DNA from: Pseudomonas marginalis
GTDB lineage: Bacteria; Pseudomonadota; Gammaproteobacteria; Pseudomonadales; Pseudomonadaceae
NCBI RefSeq assembly: GCF_001645105.1
Contig: NZ_LKEG01000057.1
Span: 1-64,000 of the forward strand
DNA length: 64,000 bases
Direction: 5' to 3'
A program made the translations under genes and the position numbers. The number at the start of each line of letters is the position of its first letter. Position 1 is the first letter of the stretch. The notes beneath the pieces were generated by a model. It had not been told where the DNA came from. It was given only the letters and a program-made list of their open reading frames with translations, and ran no database searches. Shown here piece after piece: positions 42,593 through 50,067 of this stretch.

Positions 42593-43075
42593 TCAGGCCA
42601 AGGCTTTTTCGATGGCTTGGACGACCGTGGGGTCATCCGGCGCGGTGCGCGGGGAGAAGCGTGCGAGCACTCGCCCATCCTTGCCCAACAGGAATTTTTC
42701 GAAGTTCCAGGTGATATCCCCAGGAAACTCGGCGCCTTCGCCCGCCAGCAGGCGGTACAGCTGATGACGATCGGGGCCGTTGACCTCAAGCTTGCTGCCC
42801 AGCGGGAACGTCACCCCGTAGTTCAGGCTGCAGAACTGCTGGATCTCTTCTTCGGTACCCGGCTCCTGGCCTGCAAATTGATTGCACGGCAGGCCGAGCA
42901 CGGTAAATCCCTGGGCCTTGTACTGCTGGTAGAGGTTTTCCAGCGCAGCGTATTGCGGGGTCAAACCACATTTGGAGGCTACGTTGACCACCAGCACCAC
43001 TTGCCCCTTGAAGGGCGCCAGCGGCAGCTCTTGTCCGTCCAAAGCTTTGAGTTTCAGGTCGTGGAAAGCACTCAT
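42593..43075 (-). CDS. Glutathione peroxidase family protein
   Basis: The 160-aa protein is a thioredoxin-fold peroxidase that reduces hydrogen peroxide and lipid peroxides. The peroxidatic residue is C36 (ASKCGLTPQ) in place of selenocysteine. LGLPCNQFAGQEPG near 70-83 carries the conserved Gln and a second Cys that may serve as resolving residue, so thioredoxin rather than glutathione is a likely reductant. WNFEKFLLG near 130 completes the active site. ATG 43075 is preferred to an upstream frame extension. No partner gene is seen; creA follows 101 bp upstream in the same direction. Confidence 0.93.
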   Translation of the reverse strand: MSAFHDLKLKALDGQELPLAPFKGQVVLVVNVASKCGLTPQYAALENLYQQYKAQGFTVLGLPCNQFAGQEPGTEEEIQQFCSLNYGVTFPLGSKLEVNGPDRHQLYRLLAGEGAEFPGDITWNFEKFLLGKDGRVLARFSPRTAPDDPTVVQAIEKALA

Positions 43076-43176
43076 GACGAACTCCAGATATCCCATGTTC
43101 TTCGCATTGCGGCCCTTCGAGATTACAACCCGCAAGCCTGCAATCATAGACGCCGATTGCAAAACTCGCCTGCGGG

Positions 43177-43641
43177 TTACTGAGCGGTCGGCCAGGGCAA
43201 AATCGGAATGGCCGTCACGGCGTTCTGCGGGCTGCCTTCGATCAGGCGATCGCTGTAGACCAGGTACACCAGCGTATTGCGCTTCTTGTCGAGGAAGCGC
43301 ACCACTTGCATGGTCTTGAACACCAGCGAGGTGCGCTCCTTGAACACTTCGTCACCGTCCTTGAGCTCGCCCTTGAAGCGGATCGGGCCCACCTGACGGC
43401 AGGCAATCGAGGCTTCAGCGCGGTCTTCGGCCAGGCCGAGGCCGCCTTTGACACCGCCGGTCTTGGCGCGGGACAGGTAGCACGTCACGCCGTCGACCTT
43501 GGGGTCGTCGAAGGCTTCGACCACAATGCGGTCGTTGGGGCCGACAAACTTGAACACCGTGGACACTTGGCCAATTTCTTCGGCCGAGGCCAGCAGCGGC
43601 ATGGCCAGCAGCAGGCCGAGCAATCCCTTCATGACACGCAT
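43177..43641 (-). CDS. creA: CreA family protein
   Basis: CreA (154 aa) is a conserved secreted or periplasmic protein of unknown function. A signal peptide (LLGLLLAMPLLASA) is followed by the family core VFKFVGPNDRIVVEAFDDPK, VTCYLSRAKTGGVKGGLGLA and SIACRQVGPI, with two conserved cysteines that may form a disulfide. It lies 15 bp downstream of proB in the same direction and may be transcribed with it. No enzymatic motif is visible. Confidence 0.92.
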   Translation of the reverse strand: MRVMKGLLGLLLAMPLLASAEEIGQVSTVFKFVGPNDRIVVEAFDDPKVDGVTCYLSRAKTGGVKGGLGLAEDRAEASIACRQVGPIRFKGELKDGDEVFKERTSLVFKTMQVVRFLDKKRNTLVYLVYSDRLIEGSPQNAVTAIPILPWPTAQ

Positions 43642-43656
43642 TGTGTATTCCTTTGG

Positions 43657-44775
43657 TTAGACCAGAATCAGGTTATCGCGGTGCACCAGTTCCGGTTCCG
43701 CCATGTAGCCTAATAGTCCGACAATCGCGTCAGACGATTGTCCAATAATTTTCTGCGCTTCAAGGGCACTGTAGTTGGCCAGGCCGCGAGCAATCTCACG
43801 ACCGTCCGGCGCCACGCACACCACCATTTCCCCACGGCGGAAACTGCCCTGCACCAACTTGACGCCGACCGGCAGCAAGCTCTTGTTACCCTGGGACAAG
43901 GCCGATACCGCGCCATCGTCCAGCACCAGGGTGCCACGGGTTTGCAGATGACCGGCCAGCCATTGTTTGCGCGCGGCGAGCATGCCGCGTTCCGGCGACA
44001 GCAGCGTGCCGATGCGCTCACCGGCCTTGAGACGATCCAGCACGCGCTCCAGGCGCCCACCGACGATGATCGTGTGGGCACCAGAGCGTGCGGCCAGGCG
44101 CGCTGCGCGCAGCTTGGTCTGCATGCCACCACGGCCCAGGGCGCCGCCAACGCTGCCGGCCACGGCGTCCAGCGCCGGGTCATCGGCACGCGCTTCATAA
44201 ATAAGCTGGGCGTCGGGGTTGTTGCGCGGGTCGGCGTCGAACATGCCGTCGCGGTCGGTGAGGATCACCAGCAGGTCAGCTTCCACCAGGTTGGCAACCA
44301 GGGCGGCCAGGGTGTCGTTGTCGCCGAAGCGGATTTCGTCGGTGACCACGGTGTCGTTCTCGTTGATCACCGGGATCACCTTCAGCTCCACCAGCGCGCG
44401 CAAGGTGCTGCGGGCATTGAGGTAGCGCTTGCGGTCGGACAGGTCGTCGTGGGTCAGCAGGATCTGCGCCGTGTGGCGGCCGTGCTCGGCAAAGCTGGAT
44501 TCCCAGGCTTGCACCAGGCCCATCTGGCCGATGGCGGCGGCGGCTTGCAGCTCGTGCATCGCGCTGGGTCGCGCGGTCCAGCCAAGGCGGCTCATCCCGG
44601 CGGCAACCGCCCCGGACGACACCAGCACCAACTCAACACCGGCCTCATGCAAGGCCACCATCTGCTCGACCCAGACGCTCATGGCTGCGCGATCCAGCCC
44701 CTTGCCATCCGCCGTCAGCAACGCACTGCCGATCTTTACGACCCAGCGCTGCGCACCTGTCACTTTGCTCCGCAT
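43657..44775 (-). CDS. proB: Glutamate 5-kinase
   Basis: ProB (372 aa) phosphorylates glutamate in the first step of proline synthesis and is feedback inhibited by proline. The amino-acid-kinase domain shows WVVKIGSALLTADGKGLDR, LVSSGAVAAGM (about 53-63) and NENDTVVTDEIRFGDNDTL near 135; the C-terminal PUA domain spans about 275-365. Adjacent ATGs at 44778 and 44775 are both possible; AAGG lies six bases before the first. The order obgE-proB-creA matches other pseudomonads, with obgE 112 bp upstream. Confidence 0.96.
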   Translation of the reverse strand: MRSKVTGAQRWVVKIGSALLTADGKGLDRAAMSVWVEQMVALHEAGVELVLVSSGAVAAGMSRLGWTARPSAMHELQAAAAIGQMGLVQAWESSFAEHGRHTAQILLTHDDLSDRKRYLNARSTLRALVELKVIPVINENDTVVTDEIRFGDNDTLAALVANLVEADLLVILTDRDGMFDADPRNNPDAQLIYEARADDPALDAVAGSVGGALGRGGMQTKLRAARLAARSGAHTIIVGGRLERVLDRLKAGERIGTLLSPERGMLAARKQWLAGHLQTRGTLVLDDGAVSALSQGNKSLLPVGVKLVQGSFRRGEMVVCVAPDGREIARGLANYSALEAQKIIGQSSDAIVGLLGYMAEPELVHRDNLILV

Positions 44776-44886
44776 CATCTTCAACCTTAGATTGAGGGTT
44801 GCGCGACCCAGCGCCGCCCATAACGTTAAACCCGGATACTAAAACGCCGCTCTATAAGGAGCGGCGTTCAAGTTTATCGCAACGGA

Positions 44887-46110
44887 TCAGTCACGCACGT
44901 AAATGATTTCCGGACCGTCTTCATCATCCACGTCTTCTTCGTCCCAATCATCGTCGCCGATGTCGTGGACCGACTTCACGCCGCTGCGGCGCAGGGCACG
45001 CTGGTCGTCCAGGGCTTGCAGCTGGGCACGGGCTTCGTCTTCGATCTGCTGGTCAAGCTCGGCGAGTTCGGCCTTGAATACCGGGTCGGCCGCCAGGCGG
45101 TCGGCGCGGTCTTCGAGGTAGCGCATGATGTCGCGGGTCAGGCGCTCGGTGCCTTCTTTCGCGATGGCCGAGATCACGTAGACCGGGCCGGTCCATTCCA
45201 GGCGATCGACGATTTCCTTGACGCGCTCCTCGTGTTCTTCTTCGAGGATCTGGTCGCACTTGTTCAGCACCAACCAGCGATCACGCTCGGCCAGGGCCGG
45301 GCTGAACTTGGTCAGTTCGCTGACGATCACTTCGGCGGCGTCCGGTGCGCTGGTGTCATCCAGCGGCGCCATGTCCACGAGGTGCAGCAGCAAACGGGTG
45401 CGCGACAAATGCTTGAGGAAGCGGATGCCCAGGCCAGCGCCATCGGAGGCACCTTCGATCAGGCCGGGAATGTCGGCGATCACGAAGCTTTTCCAGCGGT
45501 CGACGCTGACCACGCCCAGGTTGGGTACCAGGGTGGTGAACGGGTAGTCGGCAACCTTTGGCTTGGCAGCCGAGACCGAGCGAATGAAGGTACTTTTGCC
45601 GGCGTTCGGCAGGCCCAGCAGGCCCACGTCGGCGAGCACTTTCATTTCCAGCTTGAGGTCACGCTGCTCGCCCGGCTTGCCTGGCGTGGTCTGGCGCGGT
45701 GCACGGTTGGTACTGGACTTGAATCGGGTGTTACCCAGACCGTGCCAGCCGCCCTGCACAACCATCAGTTTCTGGCCGGCCTTGGTCAGGTCGCCAATCA
45801 CTTCCTGGGTAGCGGAGTCGATGATCGTGGTGCCGACCGGCACGCGCAGTACCAGGTCTTCGCCTTTTTTACCGGTGCAGTCGGTGCTGCCGCCGTTGGA
45901 GCCACGCTCGGCATCAAAGTGCCGGGTGTAACGATAGTCGACCAGGGTGTTGAGGTTTTCGTCGGCCATCATGTAGATGGAACCACCGTCACCGCCATCA
46001 CCGCCGTTTGGGCCACCGTTTTCGATGAATTTTTCGCGACGGAAACTCATGCAACCGTTACCGCCGTCGCCTGCTTTTACTCGGATGGAAACTTCATCAA
46101 CGAACTTCAT
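44887..46110 (-). CDS. obgE: GTPase Obg
   Basis: ObgE (407 aa) is an essential GTPase bound to the large ribosomal subunit that couples ribosome assembly to the cell cycle and stringent response. The glycine-rich Obg fold spans 1-158 (GGNGCMSFRREKFIENGGPN). The G domain has GLPNAGKST near 166-174, DIPGLIEGA near 212 and NKCDQ near 283. The C-terminal tail is acidic (DDDWDEEDVDDEDGPEIIYV), common in pseudomonads. It follows rpmA after a terminator, so it probably has its own promoter in the 193-bp spacer. Confidence 0.97.
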   Translation of the reverse strand: MKFVDEVSIRVKAGDGGNGCMSFRREKFIENGGPNGGDGGDGGSIYMMADENLNTLVDYRYTRHFDAERGSNGGSTDCTGKKGEDLVLRVPVGTTIIDSATQEVIGDLTKAGQKLMVVQGGWHGLGNTRFKSSTNRAPRQTTPGKPGEQRDLKLEMKVLADVGLLGLPNAGKSTFIRSVSAAKPKVADYPFTTLVPNLGVVSVDRWKSFVIADIPGLIEGASDGAGLGIRFLKHLSRTRLLLHLVDMAPLDDTSAPDAAEVIVSELTKFSPALAERDRWLVLNKCDQILEEEHEERVKEIVDRLEWTGPVYVISAIAKEGTERLTRDIMRYLEDRADRLAADPVFKAELAELDQQIEDEARAQLQALDDQRALRRSGVKSVHDIGDDDWDEEDVDDEDGPEIIYVRD

Positions 46111-46260
46111 AACAAAACGCCTCTCGCCGCACGGACGAGCTTAAGAAACCAAGACATAAGACTCTTGCAAAAATGAGCGCAGCGACCTCAATCAACGACC
46201 GCAAATCCAGCGCTTGAGCCCATTACAAACAGCTTTGCAAGAGACTCACCCCACAAACGA

Positions 46261-46288
46261 AAAAGCCCCGTCGCAAGACAGGGCTTTT
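46261..46288 (-). terminator. Terminator of rplU-rpmA
   Basis: AAAAGCCC (46261-46268) and GGGCTTTT (46281-46288) with an inner GTC/GAC pair form a stem 16 bp after the rpmA stop, followed by a T-run on the minus strand. Confidence 0.85.
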
Positions 46289-46303
46289 CCAGCGATCTCG
46301 CAA

Positions 46304-46561
46304 TTAAGCTGCGACAACGCTCACGTAACGGCGGTTGAAAGCGCCTTTTACTTCAAACTTGATCACGCCTTCGATTTTCGCGAAGAGGGTGTGATCTTTA
46401 CCCATGCCAACACCGTAACCGGCGTGGAATTGGGTGCCGCGCTGACGCACGATGATGTTGCCCGGAATGATTTTCTGGCCGCCATACATCTTCACGCCAA
46501 GGCGTTTGGCTTCTGAGTCGCGACCGTTACGGGTACTACCACCAGCTTTTTTGTGTGCCAT
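46304..46561 (-). CDS. rpmA: 50S ribosomal protein L27
   Basis: L27 (85 aa) lies near the peptidyl transferase centre. It starts MAHKKAGGSTRNGRDSEAKR, the invariant Gammaproteobacterial N-terminus with no processing extension. It is 34 bp after rplU in the same direction, forming the conserved L21-L27 operon, and is followed by a terminator. Length is normal. Confidence 0.98.
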   Translation of the reverse strand: MAHKKAGGSTRNGRDSEAKRLGVKMYGGQKIIPGNIIVRQRGTQFHAGYGVGMGKDHTLFAKIEGVIKFEVKGAFNRRYVSVVAA

Positions 46562-46595
46562 GAGTCAATTCTCCTAGTGAGGAATTAGGCTGAAA

Positions 46596-46910
46596 TTAAG
46601 CCTGAATACCGGTGATTTTGATCTCGGTGTACCACTGGCGGTGGCCCATACGCTTCATGTGGTGCTTACGACGACGGAACTTGATGATGCGGACTTTATC
46701 GTGACGACCTTGGGAGATCACTTCAGCCACAACGGTAGCGCCAGCAACAACTGGAGCGCCGATGTTCACGTCATCGCCATTGGCGACCAACAGAACGCGA
46801 TCAAAAGTAACGGATTCGCCGGTAGCGACTTCCAGTTTTTCGATCTTCAGGTATTCACCTGGGGCGACTTTGTATTGCTTGCCACCAGTAACAATTACTG
46901 CGTACGACAT
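46596..46910 (-). CDS. rplU: 50S ribosomal protein L21
   Basis: L21 (104 aa) binds 23S rRNA in the large subunit. MSYAVIVTGGKQYKVAPGEY begins the protein, and KFRRRKHHMKRMGHRQWYTE near 77-96 is the rRNA-binding signature. The frame is open upstream to 47000, but ATG 46910 gives the universal start with a GGAGA site. It leads the rplU-rpmA operon and is divergent from ispB across a 239-bp spacer, the conserved layout in Pseudomonas. Confidence 0.98.
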   Translation of the reverse strand: MSYAVIVTGGKQYKVAPGEYLKIEKLEVATGESVTFDRVLLVANGDDVNIGAPVVAGATVVAEVISQGRHDKVRIIKFRRRKHHMKRMGHRQWYTEIKITGIQA

Positions 46911-47088
46911 GGTATTTCTCCGATAATCCTGCTCACCCAGCGCTTTATAAGAAGAGGTATTGGCTGGCATGGCTGCATGGGATGGACGTCCCGAATGCAA
47001 TTGCGTAAGGCAGGTGCTGCCCAGGAAGTTCAGGGTGCGCGATTGTACGCAAGCTATGGGAGGCTTGCAAGTGGCCGTCTATCGCGCC

Positions 47089-47117
47089 TTGACACCCGGG
47101 GGCCTGGGTCCTAGCAT
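47089..47117 (+). promoter_or_regulatory. Sigma-70 promoter of ispB
   Basis: TTGACA (47089-47094), a 17-base spacer and TAGCAT (47112-47117), 32 bp before the ispB start. The -35 box is perfect and the spacing optimal. Confidence 0.75.
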
Positions 47118-47149
47118 GCCGCGCAACCCTTCTGGAGCGACTGTCGCTG

Positions 47150-48118
47150 ATGCAACCCCAAGCTTTCTACCGCGCGGTCGCGGACGATTTTAGCGCCGTC
47201 GACGGCATCATCAAGAAGCAGCTGACTTCTAAAGTGCCGCTGGTCTCCAAAATTGGCGACTATATTACGTCGGCGGGCGGTAAGCGCCTGCGTCCTTTAT
47301 TAGTGTTGCTGTGTGGCAAGGCCCTGGGCCGCGAAGGCGATGACCTGCGCCTGCTGGCGGCCACTATCGAATTCCTGCACACCGCGACCCTGCTGCATGA
47401 CGACGTGGTCGACATGTCCGGCATGCGCCGTGGCCGCGAGACCGCCAATGCCATGTGGGGCAACGCCCCTAGCGTGCTGGTGGGCGACTTCCTGTACTCG
47501 CGCTCGTTCGAAATGATGGTTGAACTCGGCTCGATGCCGGTGATGAAGATTCTTTCACAGGCCACGCGCATCATCGCCGAAGGCGAAGTGCTGCAACTGT
47601 CAAAGGTCCGCGACGCCAGCACCACTGAAGAAACCTACATGGAAGTGATTCGCGGCAAAACCGCGATGCTCTTCGAAGCCTCCACCCACAGCGCCGCCGC
47701 GCTGTGCGGCGCAACGGTCGAACAGGCCGAAGCCCTGCGCACCTTTGGTGATCACTTGGGCGTGGCCTTCCAACTCGTGGACGACCTGCTCGACTACCGT
47801 GGCGATGCCGAGACCCTGGGCAAGAACGTCGGTGACGACCTGGCCGAAGGCAAGCCAACCTTGCCGCTGATCTACACCATGCGCGAAGGGACGCCGGAAC
47901 AGGCTGCCCTGGTGCGCAAGGCGATCCAGAAAGGCGGGATCGAAGACCTGGAGGCCATCCGTGCCGCTGTCGAAGCGTCGGGTTCCCTGGAGTACACCGC
48001 GCAACTGGCACGCGATTACGTGGCCCGTGCGATCAAGTGCCTGGAAGCCCTTCCAGCCAGCGAATACCGGGACGCCCTGGTTGAGCTGAGCGAGTTTGCG
48101 GTCGCGCGTACGCACTAA
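47150..48118 (+). CDS. ispB: Octaprenyl/nonaprenyl diphosphate synthase
   Basis: IspB (322 aa) lengthens farnesyl diphosphate to the side chain of ubiquinone (nine units in most pseudomonads). The first Asp-rich motif is HDDVVD (D84, D85, D88) followed by MSGMRRGRETAN, and the second is QLVDDLLDYRGD near 208-219. GGKRLRPLL near 43-51 binds the allylic substrate. ATG 47150 lies 32 bp after a clear sigma-70 promoter. It is divergent from rplU and ends at a REP-type hairpin. Confidence 0.96.
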   Translation: MQPQAFYRAVADDFSAVDGIIKKQLTSKVPLVSKIGDYITSAGGKRLRPLLVLLCGKALGREGDDLRLLAATIEFLHTATLLHDDVVDMSGMRRGRETANAMWGNAPSVLVGDFLYSRSFEMMVELGSMPVMKILSQATRIIAEGEVLQLSKVRDASTTEETYMEVIRGKTAMLFEASTHSAAALCGATVEQAEALRTFGDHLGVAFQLVDDLLDYRGDAETLGKNVGDDLAEGKPTLPLIYTMREGTPEQAALVRKAIQKGGIEDLEAIRAAVEASGSLEYTAQLARDYVARAIKCLEALPASEYRDALVELSEFAVARTH

Positions 48119-48123
48119 AATAA

Positions 48124-48150
48124 TGTGGGAGGGGGCAAGCCCCTCCCGCA
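48124..48150. repeat. Solitary REP-type hairpin after ispB
   Basis: GTGGGAGGGG, GCAAG and CCCCTCCCGC form a strong stem 5 bp after the ispB stop. It may slow or end ispB transcription although no long T-run follows. Confidence 0.65.
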
Positions 48151-48203
48151 TTTAGTTTGCATTACCTATCCAAGACCACGCCCTGCCTTGGCTCAATTCC
48201 CTA

Positions 48204-48209
48204 TATAAT
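48204..48209 (+). promoter_or_regulatory. -10 box of the yjdM promoter
   Basis: A perfect TATAAT lies 38 bp before the GTG start of the zinc-ribbon gene. No good -35 box is found 16-18 bases upstream. Confidence 0.55.
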
Positions 48210-48247
48210 GTGCGACTTTTAGCCATCCTGACTTTCAAGGAGCTGTA

Positions 48248-48589
48248 GTGAGCACGTTGCCACCCTGCCCGAAATGCAATTCCGAATACACCTACGAAGA
48301 CGGCGCCCAGCTGATCTGCCCGGAATGCGCCCATGAGTGGTCCGCCAGCGGCGAGGCCGACACGGCCAGCGACGAAACCGTGAAGAAAGACTCTGTGGGC
48401 AATGTCCTGCAGGACGGCGACACCATCACCGTGATCAAGGACCTCAAGGTCAAGGGCACCTCCCTGGTGGTCAAGGTCGGCACCAAGGTCAAGAACATCC
48501 GCCTGTGCGACGGCGACCACGATATCGATTGCAAGATCGACGGTATCGGCCCGATGAAGCTCAAGTCCGAGTTCGTGCGTAAAGTCTGA
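48248..48589 (+). CDS. yjdM: Zinc-ribbon protein YjdM (PhnA-like)
   Basis: The 113-aa protein matches the YjdM/PhnA family of small cytoplasmic proteins once linked to phosphonate use; the real function is unclear. An N-terminal zinc ribbon shows CPKCNSEY and CPECAHEW (four Cys), followed by a beta-barrel domain (DGDTITVIKDLKVKGTSLVV, about 57-76, and KVGTKVKNIRL). A GTG start at 48248 follows an AAGGAG site. It is monocistronic with its own -10 box. Confidence 0.93.
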   Translation: MSTLPPCPKCNSEYTYEDGAQLICPECAHEWSASGEADTASDETVKKDSVGNVLQDGDTITVIKDLKVKGTSLVVKVGTKVKNIRLCDGDHDIDCKIDGIGPMKLKSEFVRKV

Positions 48590-48705
48590 ACCTGTTGCTT
48601 CCATCCCGCGCCCGCCGCGGGATGGCGTTTCGCCCTCCCCGTTGATCGAACGCAATATCCACACAGAAAAAAACACAAATCGCCAATAGGTACTTGCTAT
48701 TCTAC

Positions 48706-48725
48706 GAATAAGAATTATTCTCATT
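48706..48725. promoter_or_regulatory. Fur box
   Basis: GAATAAGAATTATTCTCATT overlaps the region downstream of a TATTCT -10 box (48699-48704) and lies 22 bp before the next gene. It matches the AT-rich 19-bp palindrome bound by ferric uptake regulator and contains a perfect AGAAT/ATTCT dyad. Confidence 0.8.
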
Positions 48726-48747
48726 GAACTCATCAAGGAGAACGACC

Positions 48748-49005
48748 ATGACTTATTTGATAGATGCCTGGCTGGACCGCCCACACCCCTACCTGCGGAT
48801 CCTGCATCGGGAAACCGGTGAAGTCTGTGCGGTACTGGAAGAAGAAGCGCTGAATGAACTGCAGGACCAGGGCGACCTGGACGTCAACGGGCTGAGCTCG
48901 AGTGAACCTGGGGTGCTGAAGGAGGTGGTACGTAATCTGTTTCTGTTCTGCTATGCCCGAGCGTTGCGCCCGGCGACGGAGCTGAATGGCAAGTTCCATC
49001 CATGA
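48748..49005 (+). CDS. Iron-regulated small protein, PA4570-like
   Basis: The 85-aa protein begins MTYLIDAWLDRPHPYLRILH and is acidic, with no signal peptide or membrane segment. It resembles P. aeruginosa PA4570, which lies in the same place beyond ispB and is induced by iron starvation. A strong AAGGAGAA ribosome binding site precedes ATG 48748, and a clear Fur box lies 22 bp upstream, so repression by Fur-iron is expected. Its biochemical role is unknown. Confidence 0.85.
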   Translation: MTYLIDAWLDRPHPYLRILHRETGEVCAVLEEEALNELQDQGDLDVNGLSSSEPGVLKEVVRNLFLFCYARALRPATELNGKFHP

Positions 49006-49038
49006 ACCACCACGCACATTCTGTGAGTACGGGCCTTA

Positions 49039-49166
49039 TGTGGGAGTGGGCTTGTTGTGGCGAGCACGCTTGCTTGCGCTGGGGTGCGAAGCGCCCCTGA
49101 CTGCCGACGACTGCTGCGCAGCCGAGCGGGAGCATGCGCCCTCGCCACGACAAACCCGCTCCCACA
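49039..49166. repeat. Nested REPIN of two repeat families
   Basis: Outer arms TGTGGGAGTGGGCTTGT (from 49039) and ACAAACCCGCTCCCACA (to 49166) enclose inner arms GTGGCGAG...GCTTGC and GGGAGCATGCGCCCTCGCCAC. Two repeat types thus lie one inside the other between the PA4570-like gene and fklB. Confidence 0.8.
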
Positions 49167-49197
49167 CAAGCCCAACACCCACAGAAATCAGCAGGTC

Positions 49198-49815
49198 TTA
49201 CAGAACGTCGAGCAGCTCGACGTCAAACACCAGAACGCTGTGCGGCGGGATGCTGCCAACGCCTTGAGCGCCGTAAGCCAGTTCGCTCGGCACGTACAGG
49301 CGCCATTTGCTGCCGGCATTCATCAGTTGCAGGGCTTCGGTCCAGCCGGCGATCACGCCGCCCACCGGGAATTCTGCAGGCTGGCCGCGATCGTAGGAGC
49401 TGTCGAACACAGTGCCATCGATCAGCGTGCCGTGGTAGTGAGTACGCACTTGGTCTTCACGGGTCGGCTTGGCGCCGTCACCGGCAGTCAGCACTTCAAA
49501 TTGCAGGCCGGAAGCCAGGGTGGTGATGCCATCACGCTTGGCGTTTTCAGCCAGGAATGCCAGGCCAGCGCCAGCCGCCGCTTCAGCCTTGGCGGCCGCT
49601 TCGGCTTGCATGATTTCGCGGATCACCTTGAAGCTGGCGGCCATTTGTTCCTGGTCGACACGGCTTGGCTTGCCGGCGAATGCGTCGGTCAGGCCAGCCA
49701 GGATCGCGTCCAGGCTGACGCCCGGTGGTGGGTTGTCGCGCAGTTGGTCGCCCAACTGACGGCCGATACCGTAGCTGACGCGGGTTTCGTCGGTGGACAG
49801 ATTAACTTCGGACAT
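49198..49815 (-). CDS. fklB: FKBP-type peptidyl-prolyl isomerase
   Basis: The 205-aa protein has an N-terminal helical dimerisation domain (about 1-90, VSYGIGRQLGDQLRDN and the Ala-rich AEAAAKAEAAAGAG helix) and a C-terminal FKBP domain with the active-site residues YHGTLIDGTVFDSSYDRG, EFPVGGVIAGWTEAL and YVPSELAYG. It is FklB/FKBP22-like and lacks a signal peptide, so it acts in the cytoplasm. ATG 49815 is preferred to a long upstream extension. It is monocistronic. Confidence 0.94.
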   Translation of the reverse strand: MSEVNLSTDETRVSYGIGRQLGDQLRDNPPPGVSLDAILAGLTDAFAGKPSRVDQEQMAASFKVIREIMQAEAAAKAEAAAGAGLAFLAENAKRDGITTLASGLQFEVLTAGDGAKPTREDQVRTHYHGTLIDGTVFDSSYDRGQPAEFPVGGVIAGWTEALQLMNAGSKWRLYVPSELAYGAQGVGSIPPHSVLVFDVELLDVL

Positions 49816-49967
49816 GAAGAGGCTCCGCTGTAGGACAGCACGGTTTCCCGCGCCATCCAGAACTAAAAGGGCCCGCAGACTAGCACACAAGACCCGCCCA
49901 TGATCAGCCCCCTCCCCCGTCAGCCACTGCGCTGGCACCCCTTCGTCGCTCTGCGACGAAATAGCAT

Positions 49968-49994
49968 TTCAGATTCATCTCTTGTCGCCGATAC
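49968..49994 (+). promoter_or_regulatory. Candidate sigma-28 (FliA) promoter
   Basis: TTCAGATT, 11 bases, then GCCGATAC (49987-49994) matches the flagellar sigma consensus TAAAGTTT-N11-GCCGATAA at five of eight and seven of eight positions. It lies 73 bp before a chemoreceptor gene, which is a typical FliA target. Confidence 0.6.
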
Positions 49995-50067
49995 AGCCCT
50001 ACACAGCAGCTGGCTCCAAAATCAATAACCGTCCAGCACACCCCCATTTTTTCCTGCGGAGCATTCA

